Positions 17,681 to 26,652 of a DNA stretch of 51,772 bases are shown piece by piece. The position numbers were made by a program, and so were the translations under genes. The DNA is from Anaerolineae bacterium (GTDB lineage Bacteria > Chloroflexota > Anaerolineae > Anaerolineales > Villigracilaceae): the NCBI GenBank assembly GCA_018648655.1, contig JABGQV010000084.1, forward strand, positions 1-51,772, given 5' to 3'. Under the pieces are notes generated by a model. The model made no database searches. It worked only from the letters and a program-made list of their open reading frames with translations, and had not been told where the DNA came from. Each line of letters begins with the position of its first letter. The first letter of the stretch is position 1.

Positions 17681-18485
17681 ATTTAAAGGTTGTTTTTTCA
17701 ACAGGGAAGTTTTCAAAACCTAATTTGGGGAGAGTGGATGCGAGACTTTCAGCATTTCCTGATGTGTAAATGTGAATTTTTCCTTTAGCATCGTGCGTTG
17801 ATATGGCGTCTTCGGAGACAAGCCTGTATTCAACTTGCCTTGCCACCGCTGGAGCGGGGTCGATGATGTGAACAGCATCCCCGCAAATCTGTGCGATTAG
17901 CGGCATCACGAAAGGGTAATGTGTACAGCCCAAGACGAGGGCATCAAGCCCACGGTCAAGCATGTCGCGTAACGCTTCGTCTAAAATAAGACGGGTTTTT
18001 TCACCATCTAATGCCCCACGCTCAATCTCTTCGACTAATCCTGCGCAGGTGCTTTGCAAGACAGTTAGATTGCTTGCGAAACGGTCTAACAGTGAAGCAT
18101 AAAGTCGCCCTTGAAAAGTAGCTGGGGTTGCAAGAACACCTACCACACCAGAACGACTATGCTCGGTGGCAGGCTTAAGCGCGGGTTCCATACCCACAAA
18201 AATCACTTCGGGAAATTCTTCGCGTAGCCAATGGAGAGCGGCAGCAGAGGCTGTGTTGCAGGCAACAACAATAATTTTTGCACCTTTTGAAAGTAAAAAC
18301 TGGGTGATTTCTTCAGAGAATTTGCGTACTTCTTCAAGGCTACGAGAGCCATAGGGGACACGGGCTTGGTCAGCAAAATAAATCAGGTTCTCGTGGGGCA
18401 AGCGTGTTTGAAGAGCGCGTAAGACTGAAAGGCCGCCAACGCCCGAATCGAAAATACCAATGGGGGAGTTTTTAGATAGAGACAT
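17679..18485 (-). CDS. murI: Glutamate racemase
   Basis: A 268-residue racemase that makes D-glutamate for peptidoglycan. The two catalytic cysteines are visible in VACNTASAA (Cys76) and LGCTHYPF (Cys187), along with FDSGVGGLSV near the N-terminus. Full length. Its presence indicates a peptidoglycan-containing cell. No Shine-Dalgarno precedes the ATG; instead a TATAAT lies six bases upstream (18492-18497). It follows the C26-hydrolase gene by 26 bases on the same strand. Confidence 0.95.
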   Translation of the reverse strand: MSLSKNSPIGIFDSGVGGLSVLRALQTRLPHENLIYFADQARVPYGSRSLEEVRKFSEEITQFLLSKGAKIIVVACNTASAAALHWLREEFPEVIFVGMEPALKPATEHSRSGVVGVLATPATFQGRLYASLLDRFASNLTVLQSTCAGLVEEIERGALDGEKTRLILDEALRDMLDRGLDALVLGCTHYPFVMPLIAQICGDAVHIIDPAPAVARQVEYRLVSEDAISTHDAKGKIHIYTSGNAESLASTLPKLGFENFPVEKTTFK

Positions 18486-18491
18486 GGGCTA

Positions 18492-18497
18492 ATTATA
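18492..18497 (-). promoter_or_regulatory. -10 box directly upstream of murI
   Basis: A perfect TATAAT on the minus strand is separated from the murI ATG by six bases (TAGCCC), with no Shine-Dalgarno. The expected start of transcription coincides with the start codon, suggesting a leaderless mRNA. No clear -35 element is seen. Confidence 0.5.
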
Positions 18498-18511
18498 CTG
18501 CGGGAAAGTTT

Positions 18512-19234
18512 TTATTTTTTGCTTGCTTCTACAAATGCCTTAAATAATTTCTGCATTGCCTTGTTTTCTGTCATCCACTCAGGGTGCCATTGAACTGCGA
18601 TGCTAAATGGGTGATCGGGTATTTCCATAGCTTCGACTAAGCCATCAGGGGTGCGAGCGGTAATTTTGAGTTGTGGAGGAATGTCTTTTACACCCTGATG
18701 ATGCCAACTATTAACTTTTATAATGGGCGTGTCAATAATTTCCGCTAAATGACTGCCTTCTTCTATTTGAATATCGTGAACAAGATAATTATCACGCGGT
18801 TTATCTCTAGGGGTATCATGTTGTAGGGAGTTTTCGATTTGCTCACTAACATGTGTATGAAGTGTGCCACCGAGTGCAATATTTAAGACTTGAAATCCAC
18901 GACAAATTGCCAAAAAAGGCTTTTTATCTTCGACAGTATGGCGTAAAAGGGAGATTTCAAGAGCATCGCGTTCGTGGTCTAGGCCATAAACGGTGGGGTG
19001 AGGTTCTCCCTTATAAATTTTAGGATCAACATCTGTGCCACCAGAAAAAATAATACCATCTAGCTTTTGGTAGAGTAATTTCCAGGCTTCCTCTGATAGT
19101 TCAGAGGGAATAATAACTGGCACACCGCCAGCCTTGATTATTGCATCAACATAGCTACGTAAAAGATGAATTTGGGGAAGCCCGTATTTATTTGAAGAAT
19201 GTCCAGCAGTAATGCCTATGATAGGTGATGTCAT
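18512..19234 (-). CDS. Gamma-glutamyl-gamma-aminobutyrate hydrolase-like class I amidotransferase (peptidase C26)
   Basis: A 240-residue glutamine-amidotransferase-like hydrolase. The catalytic triad is visible: Cys111 in AICRGFQVLN, and His217 and Glu219 in QWHPEW. FSGGTDVDP (64-72) is typical of the PuuD/C26 group, which cleaves gamma-glutamyl bonds such as that of gamma-glutamyl-GABA from putrescine breakdown. The other genes of that pathway are not here, so the true substrate is uncertain. Its position before murI may link it to glutamate metabolism. Confidence 0.87.
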   Translation of the reverse strand: MTSPIIGITAGHSSNKYGLPQIHLLRSYVDAIIKAGGVPVIIPSELSEEAWKLLYQKLDGIIFSGGTDVDPKIYKGEPHPTVYGLDHERDALEISLLRHTVEDKKPFLAICRGFQVLNIALGGTLHTHVSEQIENSLQHDTPRDKPRDNYLVHDIQIEEGSHLAEIIDTPIIKVNSWHHQGVKDIPPQLKITARTPDGLVEAMEIPDHPFSIAVQWHPEWMTENKAMQKLFKAFVEASKK

Positions 19235-19258
19235 TTTTTAAAATAACTCCTGAGACAC

Positions 19259-19294
19259 AAAAAGGGTATAGCAAGTAATCGGCTATACCCTTTT
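19259..19294 (-). terminator. Intrinsic terminator of rplS
   Basis: A 13-bp stem (AAAAGGGTATAGC with GCTATACCCTTTT) around a nine-base loop, followed on the minus strand by TTTTTGTG. It lies between the rplS stop and the start of the C26-hydrolase gene. Confidence 0.8.
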
Positions 19295-19317
19295 GAGATT
19301 TATTTGGTGAGAAAAAA

Positions 19318-19665
19318 TTAGTTGAATTTTTGTTTGAGACGCGCGCTTTTGCCTGTGCGGTCGCGCAAGAAATAAAGATTAGCGCGGCGAACTTTGGAGT
19401 GACGCTCAACAACAACTTTTTGTACGCGTGGGGAACGAGCGAGGAAGGTGCGTTCTACACCAATTCCATTGCTAGCAATGCGACGAACGGTAAAGTTGGC
19501 ATTATTGCCGCTATTTCGAACGCGGATAACTGTGCCTTTGAATTGCTGAACGCGCTCACGCTCACCTTCTTTAACAAGGGCATGAACATTAACGATATCG
19601 CCAGAACGCAACTCTGGGACGTTTTCATTTACGGGTGCTTCAAGTGATTTTAGTATGTCGCTCAT
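19318..19665 (-). CDS. rplS: Ribosomal protein bL19
   Basis: A 115-residue ribosomal protein at the interface of the two subunits. Typical L19 features are RSGDIVNVHALVKEGERERVQ, FKGTVIRVRN, and the C-terminal VERTFLARSP and KVRRANLYFLRDRTGKSARLK. Length is normal. It is monocistronic: it has its own promoter (19719-19747) and terminator, and its usual neighbours rpsP, rimM and trmD are absent. AAAGGA precedes the ATG. Confidence 0.97.
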   Translation of the reverse strand: MSDILKSLEAPVNENVPELRSGDIVNVHALVKEGERERVQQFKGTVIRVRNSGNNANFTVRRIASNGIGVERTFLARSPRVQKVVVERHSKVRRANLYFLRDRTGKSARLKQKFN

Positions 19666-19718
19666 TTTCTTTCCTTTAAAACTTAGTTAATAATTTCTAT
19701 GTTCTAACGCAAGACCGC

Positions 19719-19747
19719 ATTATATCACTGCTATAGAAGTGCGTAAA
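19719..19747 (-). promoter_or_regulatory. Promoter of rplS
   Basis: On the minus strand TTTACG (19742-19747) and TATAAT (19719-19724) are 17 bases apart, with an extended -10 (TGA before TATAAT). The leader to the rplS start codon is about 45 bases. Confidence 0.75.
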
Positions 19748-19777
19748 GGATTATTTTCTTCTTTTCTCAAAGAGGAT

Positions 19778-20776
19778 TTAGCTTCGTAGGTGACAGGCTA
19801 TTTTGTGTTCTGGATGGCTATCTAATGGTTTCAGTATCGGGGTTTCTTTTGAGCATATATCTTCTGCGATGGGGCAACGTGGGTGGAAGCGGCATCCGCT
19901 TGGAGGATTCAGTGGGCTGGGGACATCACCTTTGAGGATAACACGCTTGCGTTTGCGGTTGGGTTTCGGAATTGGGATTGCAGACATCAGCGCTTGTGTA
20001 TATGGGTGTTGGGGATTTGCAAAGAGTTCATCTCGTGGAGAAATTTCTGCGATTTTACCGAGATACATAACAGCTACGCGGTCAGAGATATGCTCAACAA
20101 CTGCAAGGTTGTGAGCAACGAAGAGGTAGGTTAGCCCAAGCTCTTTTTGTAGATCACGTAAAATATTGAGAACCTGAGCCTGGATAGATACGTCCAGTGC
20201 TGAAACTGGTTCATCAAGAACGATGAATTCTGGTTTTAGGGCTAAAGCACGAGCAATACCGATCCGCTGACGTTGCCCGCCAGAGAATTCGTGAGGGTAA
20301 CGATTTGCGTGAAAGTGTTGTAGACCAACTTTACGTAAATTTCTCATCACAATTTCGGAGCGTTCTTTCGCATCTCCCATTTTGTGAATTTTTACGCCCT
20401 CAGCAATAGACTCTCCGATAGGTAGGCGAGGATCAAGTGAAGCGTAAGGGTCTTGAAAGACGATTTGCATCTTACGGCGCATTTCTTTTAGTTCAGCCCC
20501 TTTCAGGTTAAGAATATCTTTTCCATCAAAGGTGACCGAGCCACTAGTGTGAGGGCGCAGCTGGAGCATAGTATGCCCAACGGTTGTCTTTCCGCACCCC
20601 GATTCGCCAACGAGACCAAGAGTCTCGCCTTTGGCGATGGTGAAGCTGACATCATCGACAGCCTTAACTTGCGCGATTACTTTTCGAAAAATACCGCCCG
20701 TTACTGGATAGTATTTGACAAGGTTTTGAACGCGGACTAGTTCTTGTTTTTTTGTAGTTGTTATTTTTTCGCTCAT
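19778..20776 (-). CDS. oppF: Oligopeptide ABC transporter ATP-binding protein OppF
   Basis: A 332-residue ATPase of the peptide/nickel transporter type. Walker A is GESGCGKTT, the signature [14 protein letters not shown], Walker [15 protein letters not shown]. The C-terminal oligo_HPY domain has CRFHPRCP, conserved in the OppD/OppF family, where cysteines here can bind an iron-sulphur cluster. It overlaps oppD by four bases (ATGA), so translation is coupled. It is the last gene of oppABCDF. No terminator hairpin is obvious after it. Confidence 0.93.
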   Translation of the reverse strand: MSEKITTTKKQELVRVQNLVKYYPVTGGIFRKVIAQVKAVDDVSFTIAKGETLGLVGESGCGKTTVGHTMLQLRPHTSGSVTFDGKDILNLKGAELKEMRRKMQIVFQDPYASLDPRLPIGESIAEGVKIHKMGDAKERSEIVMRNLRKVGLQHFHANRYPHEFSGGQRQRIGIARALALKPEFIVLDEPVSALDVSIQAQVLNILRDLQKELGLTYLFVAHNLAVVEHISDRVAVMYLGKIAEISPRDELFANPQHPYTQALMSAIPIPKPNRKRKRVILKGDVPSPLNPPSGCRFHPRCPIAEDICSKETPILKPLDSHPEHKIACHLRS

Positions 20777-21819
20777 AGGATTATCTCTTTAGTTTTTTTT
20801 CCCTTCAGTGGAGCGATGTGATTCTCGCCATCTTGGTAAAGCCAGCAACGTACGGTGTGTCCATCTGAGTGTTGAGCTAAGTTTGGCTCAGTGTGGTTGC
20901 AAATTTCAAGACTATGCTCTTCACGAGCACGACAACGTGGAGCGAAACGACATCCTGGAGGCATATTAACTAAATTGGGGACGGCACCGGGGATGACTTC
21001 AAGTTCTTCTTGCACCTGTCCCAAGATTGGAACAGAAGCAATTAGCCCTTTTGTGTAGGGGTGCATGGGGGTTTCAAAGACTGCTTCAATATCTGCTTGC
21101 TCGATGATTTGTCCTGCATACATGACGGCAACACGATCTGCACTTTCAGCGATAAGACCAAGATCGTGTGTAATTAAAATAACTGATGTGCCCATCTTAT
21201 CTCGCAAGCCTATAATTAGATCCAAAATCTGGGCTTGGATGGTTACGTCTAGGGCTGTGGTTGGTTCATCTGCAATGAGCAGTTTTGGTTTGAGAGCAAG
21301 AGCCATTGCAATCATCACACGTTGAGCTTGTCCACCAGACATTTCGTGAGGATAAGACTTTGCTTTTTTCTCGGCATCTGGAATGCCAACAAGTTTGAGT
21401 AGTTTTACGGCTTCATTCCAGGCTTCTTGTTTTTTTATGTCTTTATGGATTTCAAAAACTTCGGCAATTTGTGCGCCAACTGTAAAAACAGGATTGAGAC
21501 TGCTTTGTGGTTGTTGGAAAATCATGGAGATTAAGTTACCACGCATCCCAACCATTTCTGCTTCTGAGAGTTTAAGTAAGTTTTTGTTTTTAAAATAAAT
21601 TTCGCCATCTACAATTCGACCAGGGTCATCAATAAGTTGTAAAATGGAGAAGGATGTCACGCTTTTTCCGCAACCCGATTCTCCGACCAAGCCTAAGATT
21701 TCACCGGGGTTGACTTCAAAATCAACACCGTCAACGGCTTTGACGACACCATCGGCTGTGAAGAAATGGGTTTTTAGATTTCGGACTTTTAGTAGGGGTT
21801 CTGTTGTATTATTTGTCAT
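20773..21819 (-). CDS. oppD: Oligopeptide ABC transporter ATP-binding protein OppD
   Basis: A 348-residue ATPase with Walker [11 protein letters not shown], signature [15 protein letters not shown] and Walker [15 protein letters not shown]. The C-terminal oligo_HPY domain contains [11 protein letters not shown]. Pairs with OppF to power the transporter. It starts 18 bases after oppC ends. Full length. Confidence 0.93.
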   Translation of the reverse strand: MTNNTTEPLLKVRNLKTHFFTADGVVKAVDGVDFEVNPGEILGLVGESGCGKSVTSFSILQLIDDPGRIVDGEIYFKNKNLLKLSEAEMVGMRGNLISMIFQQPQSSLNPVFTVGAQIAEVFEIHKDIKKQEAWNEAVKLLKLVGIPDAEKKAKSYPHEMSGGQAQRVMIAMALALKPKLLIADEPTTALDVTIQAQILDLIIGLRDKMGTSVILITHDLGLIAESADRVAVMYAGQIIEQADIEAVFETPMHPYTKGLIASVPILGQVQEELEVIPGAVPNLVNMPPGCRFAPRCRAREEHSLEICNHTEPNLAQHSDGHTVRCWLYQDGENHIAPLKGKKTKEIIL

Positions 21820-21837
21820 TTGTGGCTTTCCGTCCGA

Positions 21838-22806
21838 TTAGTTTTTTAGACGGGGGTCAATCGCATCGCGAAGACCATCGCCCAAGAGGTTGAAGGCTAG
21901 TACGGTTATCATAATGGCTAACCCAGGGAAGAAGACCAAGTGTGGGGCTGTGAAGATTTGGTTTCTTTCGGTACCAAGCATTGTTCCCCACTCCGCTGTT
22001 GGGGGTTGGGCACCCAAGCCTAAAAACGAGAGCGCAGCAGCGTCTAAGATGGCGGTAGCGATTCCTAGCGTTCCCTGCACGATAAGGGGGGGCACAGCGT
22101 TCGGTAAAATCCGTCTAAATAGGATGTGCATTTTGCTGCCGCCTAGCGCGCGTGAAGCGGCGACATATTCTTGTTCTTTGACGGAGAGAACACTGGCGCG
22201 TACAACACGTGCGTAGATGGGGATGGATACAATTGCGATTGCGAGCAGCGCATTTTGCAGCCCATGCCCCAGCACGGCTACGATGGCAATGGCGAGGAGG
22301 AGCGAGGGGAAGGCGAGGAGGACATCCATGATGCGCATGATGAGATTGTCTATCCAGCCGCCAAGAAAACCGCCTAGTGCGCCGAGTAATGTGCCGATGA
22401 CGATTGCAAAGCCAACTGTAGTGAAGCCGACCATGAGAGAGACGCGTGTGCCATAAACAACACGACTAAATACATCGCGGACGTTGCCGTCTGTGCCAAG
22501 TATGTGTTGTGGTTGCGTTTCATCACATCCTAGGATATGAATGCAAGGGTCTGATCGTCTTTTTATATCTTCGTGGCCAATGAGGACGAAGTTAGGGTCA
22601 AAAGGAGCGATTACGGGGGCGAAGATTGCAACAAGAATGAGAAAGAGTAGTATAGATCCGCCGATGACAGCCGAGCGTTGGCGGAATATCCTACGCATTG
22701 TAAGTTTGAGGAGGCTATCAGATTGATAGCCTGCGTCTTGAAGGTCTTCGACATCTGCGATACCTTCGGCAAGACTAGTGAGTTTAGGTTCTGTTTGTTG
22801 TGTCAT
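21838..22806 (-). CDS. oppC: Oligopeptide ABC transporter permease OppC
   Basis: A 322-residue membrane permease. An OppC_N segment with one helix (about 45-67) precedes the core permease domain of five helices. The EAA loop is visible as [25 protein letters not shown], here split as [11 protein letters not shown] followed by the RRILPNA end. A periplasm-facing insert after the first helix contains paired cysteines (PCIHILGCD). It starts four bases after oppB ends. Confidence 0.92.
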   Translation of the reverse strand: MTQQTEPKLTSLAEGIADVEDLQDAGYQSDSLLKLTMRRIFRQRSAVIGGSILLFLILVAIFAPVIAPFDPNFVLIGHEDIKRRSDPCIHILGCDETQPQHILGTDGNVRDVFSRVVYGTRVSLMVGFTTVGFAIVIGTLLGALGGFLGGWIDNLIMRIMDVLLAFPSLLLAIAIVAVLGHGLQNALLAIAIVSIPIYARVVRASVLSVKEQEYVAASRALGGSKMHILFRRILPNAVPPLIVQGTLGIATAILDAAALSFLGLGAQPPTAEWGTMLGTERNQIFTAPHLVFFPGLAIMITVLAFNLLGDGLRDAIDPRLKN

Positions 22807-22809
22807 GTT

Positions 22810-23889
22810 TTAGTCCAGCCTAATACGGGGGTCAATGAAGACGTAGGAGAGGTCAACTAAGAGATTGACTGCTACATAGCCAACGGCGATGACGATTGTA
22901 AAGCCTTGCACGATAGGGAAGTCACGGGCTGTGATCGCTTCAAAGAGCATTCGTCCGACGCCTGCAAATCCGAAAATAGTTTCTGTTAGCACTGCGCCAG
23001 CAAAGAGAGTTCCTACTTGCAAGCCAATAATTGTAATGACTGGCAGCAAGGCGTTTCGGAGAGCGTGTTTCATAATGACAAAGCGTTCAAATAAGCCTTT
23101 AGCTCGTGCTGTGCGAATATAATCTTGGCGTAAGACCTCCAGCATACTTGAGCGTGTCATACGTGCAATAATGGCGAGAGGAATGGTGCTGAGAGCAACT
23201 GAAGGAAGGATGATATGCTTGACGACATCGTTTAAAACTTCCCAGTCTCGCGTAATAATGGAGTTGAAAACGTACATATTTGCAAAAAACTCCATGAAGG
23301 TGTATTTTGCAGTTCCTTCTATAACTTCCCATTGAAAAACTTCATAAAAGGGAATTGCAGATACGCCAGCCGAGATGCGCCCTGAAGGGGGGAGCCAGAA
23401 AGGAGTATCCCTGAGCAAGAGAGCAAAAACATAAGCAAGCACTAAGCCCAGCCAGTAAACAGGCATAGAAACCCCGGTATTTGCCAAAACCATCACGCCT
23501 ACATCTATGGGTGTGTTACGGCGAACGGCAGAAATTATCCCCGCAGGTATGCCTACTATTACAGCAAGAAAAAGAGCAATAAGACCAAGTTCAATGGTAG
23601 TGGGGAGACGTTCGAGAAGAATTTTGGTTACTGGACGACTGTAGCGGATGGAATTGCCAAAGTCGCCTGAGAAAATTTGCTTCATATATACGCCAAATTG
23701 AACCGCGATAGGTTGATCAAAACCTTGGTCGCGATTAAAACGCTCGCAGATTTCTACGGTTGCTTTTTCTCCAAGCATTGCTGTACAGGGATCTCCAGGG
23801 ATAGAACGGGCCATTATAAAAGTGACGAGTAGAATCCCAAAAATTACCGGGATCGAGTACAAAATACGGCGAATAGCATATTGTGTCAT
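22810..23889 (-). CDS. oppB: Oligopeptide ABC transporter permease OppB
   Basis: A 359-residue permease with a first helix (about 9-30), a soluble segment and five further helices. The EAA loop reads DYIRTARAKGL with the following HALRNALLPV. A long extracytoplasmic insert (about 170-230) is larger than in classical OppB. I chose MTQYAIRRILYSIPVIFG, the typical beginning; the reading frame stays open 23 codons upstream, but that stretch lies over the terminator hairpin and lacks a ribosome binding site. It follows oppA after 118 bases. Confidence 0.9.
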   Translation of the reverse strand: MTQYAIRRILYSIPVIFGILLVTFIMARSIPGDPCTAMLGEKATVEICERFNRDQGFDQPIAVQFGVYMKQIFSGDFGNSIRYSRPVTKILLERLPTTIELGLIALFLAVIVGIPAGIISAVRRNTPIDVGVMVLANTGVSMPVYWLGLVLAYVFALLLRDTPFWLPPSGRISAGVSAIPFYEVFQWEVIEGTAKYTFMEFFANMYVFNSIITRDWEVLNDVVKHIILPSVALSTIPLAIIARMTRSSMLEVLRQDYIRTARAKGLFERFVIMKHALRNALLPVITIIGLQVGTLFAGAVLTETIFGFAGVGRMLFEAITARDFPIVQGFTIVIAVGYVAVNLLVDLSYVFIDPRIRLD

Positions 23890-23920
23890 AAGCAAACCAA
23901 CCCAAAAATGAAAATAATGA

Positions 23921-23975
23921 CAAAAAAACAACGCGAGACAGCACGAGCCTTTCGGCACAGCACCATCTCGCGTTG
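23921..23975 (-). terminator. Intercistronic terminator/attenuator between oppA and oppB
   Basis: CAACGCGAGA (23929-23938) pairs perfectly with TCTCGCGTTG (23966-23975); on the minus strand a run of seven T residues follows. Partial termination here would make the binding protein in excess over the membrane subunits, a common arrangement in ABC transporter operons. Confidence 0.8.
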
Positions 23976-24007
23976 CTGTTAGTTACGAGCTAGATGATTT
24001 AGAAGAA

Positions 24008-25726
24008 TTAATCTTCTAAGTTCATTAAGCCATCCCATAGGTATGAGTAATAATCAAATACACCGGTATTGCCAACGTGATATTCGTTGGATGCGTCAAT
24101 ACCAGCTGCCCATGAAACAACAACATCATTGGCGTCGAAGGTTGAGCCATCGTGGAAGGTGACACCTTCGCGTAAGGTACAGGTCCAGACGGTTGAGTCT
24201 GCATTGGCTGTACAAGCTGTTGCCAATTCAGGCACAACTTCGCCAGAGTCGATGGCATAAGCCAATAGAGTTTCTACAACCTGTTGGCAGGCTGCTAATG
24301 ACTCGCCGTCGGTCTCGTCTGCACAGTATAAACTGATAGGTTCAGCATTTTGCATAAAGACGAATGTATCTTTGCCGGGGTCAACTTGCGCCATCAGTGG
24401 AGCACCGAAGGGGCGGAAGTGGGCGTTACCAAGGGTATTCAAAGCTGCAGATGCAGAAGCACCATTAGCAATAGGAACCATAGGAACTAATTCTTTGATA
24501 GCGTTATTGGCTTCAACATAGAGTGCTTTAGCTTCAGCTGGATCACCAAGCTGTGATGCTTTTTCGAGAGCTTCATAGATTGAAGGGTGTACTTCGCCAA
24601 ATTGTGGGTTTGCAGCAGCGAAGTGATAGTCCAAGAAGTTGGTTACGTGAGGATAATCAGCGCCCCAACCGAGGAGATAAAGACCATTCAAGCGGCCATT
24701 GGTGGATTCGTCAATGAACTCACCAGATTCCATAACGATAACTTCAGCTTCGATGCCGAGGTTGTCGCGCAATTGGGTTTGGAATTCAACAGCAACCAAG
24801 CCAGGTTCTGGAAGGTAGCCACGGAAGACATCGCGGTAGTAGATTGTGGTTTCGAAGCCATCTGGGTAGCCAGCGTCAGCAAGTGCTTGCTTTGCTGCTG
24901 CTGCGTCGAACTCGTACCAAGAATCGCCAACACAGCCGTTGGGGAGACTACAAGGAGTGAAGTGTGAGGGAACGACAGAACCTTCAGCGTAGAAGTTGTC
25001 TACAATGCGGGCGCGGTCAATACCCATCGCAATAGCTCGGCGAACTTCGACATTGTCGAAGGGAGGGTTGGTCATTGCCAAATAAAGAACATTGGGGTTG
25101 GCAACAGGGAGGAAGGTCAGATTAGCATCATCTTGAACTGTTGCGTAATCATCGGGGCTGAGGTTGGTGATTTGGTCAACGGTGCCGGATTGAAGTTCTA
25201 GCAGGCGTTGTGCACCTTCGGTTGCCCAGCGAATGACTAGGGTGTCATAAGCAGGTTTATCACCCCAATAACCATCATAGGCTTTGTAGGTAATGCTTTC
25301 GCCACGTGCCCAGTTATCAAGAGCAAAAGGACCAGTGCCGACAGGAGCGGAGAGCAAAGTTTCTTGGTTCGCATTGCTGGCATTAGCCATTAGCCACTCT
25401 TCTGCATAAATGCCGAAAGGTGTAAAGGCAGCTTTTGCTGGGAAAGCGGGGTCAGGTTTACACATAGTGAATTCAACAGTATATGCATCTACGGCAACAA
25501 TCGAATCGATTTTTCCGCCGTAATCACAGCTAGGTGCTTGAACCATTTTACCTTCGAACTCAGCCATAACTTCTTCGGCTGCGGGTTCTTCTGCTACAGG
25601 TTCTTCAACTGCGGCAGGTTCTTCAGCTGCGGGTGCTTCAGGAGCAGCTTCAGGAGCGCAGGCAGCCAAGACCAAGCTAAGGGTCAAAACTGCTGCAAAG
25701 AGCAAGTAAAGCGTTTTGTTCTTCAT
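24008..25726 (-). CDS. oppA: Oligopeptide-binding lipoprotein (SBP family 5) with permuted domain order
   Basis: A 572-residue extracytoplasmic peptide-binding lipoprotein, lipobox LAAC with Cys23, then an Ala/Glu/Pro-rich linker. The rest is solute-binding protein family 5, but in unusual order. VDAYTVEFTMCKPDPAF, which normally follows the N-terminal segment, starts at about residue 80; GTGPF is at 130; DNVEVRRAI at 224; GWGADYP at 353. The segment that usually opens the mature protein is at the C-terminus: DTFVFMQNAEPISL (453-466), a VVPELA stretch, then LREGVTFHDGSTFDANDVV (518-536). Nothing equivalent precedes residue 60. AGGAG is seven bases before the chosen ATG; an open stretch upstream lacks these signals. 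Confidence 0.92.
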   Translation of the reverse strand: MKNKTLYLLFAAVLTLSLVLAACAPEAAPEAPAAEEPAAVEEPVAEEPAAEEVMAEFEGKMVQAPSCDYGGKIDSIVAVDAYTVEFTMCKPDPAFPAKAAFTPFGIYAEEWLMANASNANQETLLSAPVGTGPFALDNWARGESITYKAYDGYWGDKPAYDTLVIRWATEGAQRLLELQSGTVDQITNLSPDDYATVQDDANLTFLPVANPNVLYLAMTNPPFDNVEVRRAIAMGIDRARIVDNFYAEGSVVPSHFTPCSLPNGCVGDSWYEFDAAAAKQALADAGYPDGFETTIYYRDVFRGYLPEPGLVAVEFQTQLRDNLGIEAEVIVMESGEFIDESTNGRLNGLYLLGWGADYPHVTNFLDYHFAAANPQFGEVHPSIYEALEKASQLGDPAEAKALYVEANNAIKELVPMVPIANGASASAALNTLGNAHFRPFGAPLMAQVDPGKDTFVFMQNAEPISLYCADETDGESLAACQQVVETLLAYAIDSGEVVPELATACTANADSTVWTCTLREGVTFHDGSTFDANDVVVSWAAGIDASNEYHVGNTGVFDYYSYLWDGLMNLED

Positions 25727-25739
25727 ATATCTTCTCCTT

Positions 25740-25842
25740 CTCCGTAAAACGGAGAGTTTGGTGAAAAGGCATGTCGTTTCGACAATGCCATTAAATAAGA
25801 TGTGATGTTTTTGCTTGTCACTTAAAGAGTTTAGCAAACTCT
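25740..25842 (-). promoter_or_regulatory. Structured leader of the opp operon
   Basis: Three stem-loops lie in the roughly 140-base leader: CTCCG/CGGAG (25740-25754, next to the ribosome binding site), a nine-pair stem with one bulged A (25768-25789) and AGAGTTT/AAACTCT (25826-25842). No known riboswitch is recognised. They could affect translation or mRNA stability. Confidence 0.45.
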
Positions 25843-25868
25843 CTGACATGTAAAAAACACCGCCTTCC

Positions 25869-25898
25869 ATTATACGAGGGGATGCTACAGCCTGTCAA
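25869..25898 (-). promoter_or_regulatory. Promoter of the opp operon
   Basis: Perfect TTGACA (25893-25898) and perfect TATAAT (25869-25874) on the minus strand are separated by 18 bases, a full sigma-70 consensus and the strongest promoter seen in the window. Confidence 0.9.
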
Positions 25899-25967
25899 CT
25901 TTTTGGGGTGACGAAAAGCTGACATGCACGTGACTTTTGGCTTGCATACGCTTCAATAAAGGTTTTT

Positions 25968-26591
25968 TTATGTCAGATTTTCCCACCTTCGTCGCACTTC
26001 TCTTATATCCTCCCACATTAGAGATTTAGGTGCTCCTGCTTTTTTTGAAGGGTTTCGTAATAAATAAGATGGGTGAAAGAGGGGCATAATTGAACGCCCT
26101 TCTAGCTCAATCCACTTTCCGCGTAAACGTGTGATGCCCGTTATTCCTAAAACCGCCTCGCATGCTACGTTTCCGGTTAGTAAAACGATAGGGGCGTTGA
26201 TCAAGCGAATAATATCGAAAAGATAAGGCCGATAATGCGCAATTTCTTTACTTGTGGGCTTTCTGAAGTTTTTCCCGTCTTTGCCCGGTGGCATCCGAAA
26301 AACAGAATTTGTGATGTATATATCTTCATTCGAGTTAAAGTTGACTGCTTCAAAAATCTTTTCGAGCATCTTTCCTGCCCGCCCAATAAATGGTATGCCT
26401 TCAATATTCTCTTGTGGGCCAGGAGCCTCGCCAACCAGCAAAATCTTTGCTTTTGGATTGCCTCGGCTGATCACGACGCGTGTCCCCGCGTTTGCCAATA
26501 CATCACCATCCATATTGAGCATATGCTCTATGATACTGTCTAAGCTGTCGTACTGTTGGGGGTATTGAGCGAATAAATCAGGTTGAGACAT
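25968..26591 (-). CDS. Uracil-DNA glycosylase, family 4-like, lacking the Fe-S cysteines
   Basis: A 207-residue member of the uracil-DNA glycosylase superfamily, which removes uracil from DNA. Motif 1 is GEAPGPQEN (54-62), followed by PFIGRAGKMLE, and the active-site loop HPSYLLRN near the C-terminus. These place it near family 4. That family binds a 4Fe-4S cluster by four cysteines, but this protein has a single Cys (in NVACEAV); the usual KCRPP segment is replaced by FRMPPGKDGKNFRKP. So the cluster must be absent. The start is fixed by GGAG five bases before the ATG. It faces the same way as the glycosidase gene 60 bases downstream. Confidence 0.85.
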   Translation of the reverse strand: MSQPDLFAQYPQQYDSLDSIIEHMLNMDGDVLANAGTRVVISRGNPKAKILLVGEAPGPQENIEGIPFIGRAGKMLEKIFEAVNFNSNEDIYITNSVFRMPPGKDGKNFRKPTSKEIAHYRPYLFDIIRLINAPIVLLTGNVACEAVLGITGITRLRGKWIELEGRSIMPLFHPSYLLRNPSKKAGAPKSLMWEDIREVRRRWENLT

Positions 26592-26630
26592 ATTTTCTCC
26601 GTATTGCATAGTGCATGAAAACTAGTGAAC

Positions 26631-26651
26631 CTTCAACTTTAAACTTTCAAT
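26631..26651. repeat. Short heptamer-periodic repeat
   Basis: Three imperfect seven-base units, CTTCAAC-TTTAAAC-TTTCAAT, lie between two genes. The same pattern occurs at 45207-45227 and a related one near 51604. Confidence 0.45.
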
Positions 26652-26652
26652 C

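Noticed and set aside
25727-25870. N-terminal extension of oppA by 48 residues
   Set aside because: The extension lies over the promoter region and hairpins; the lipoprotein signal and AGGAG fix the later start.
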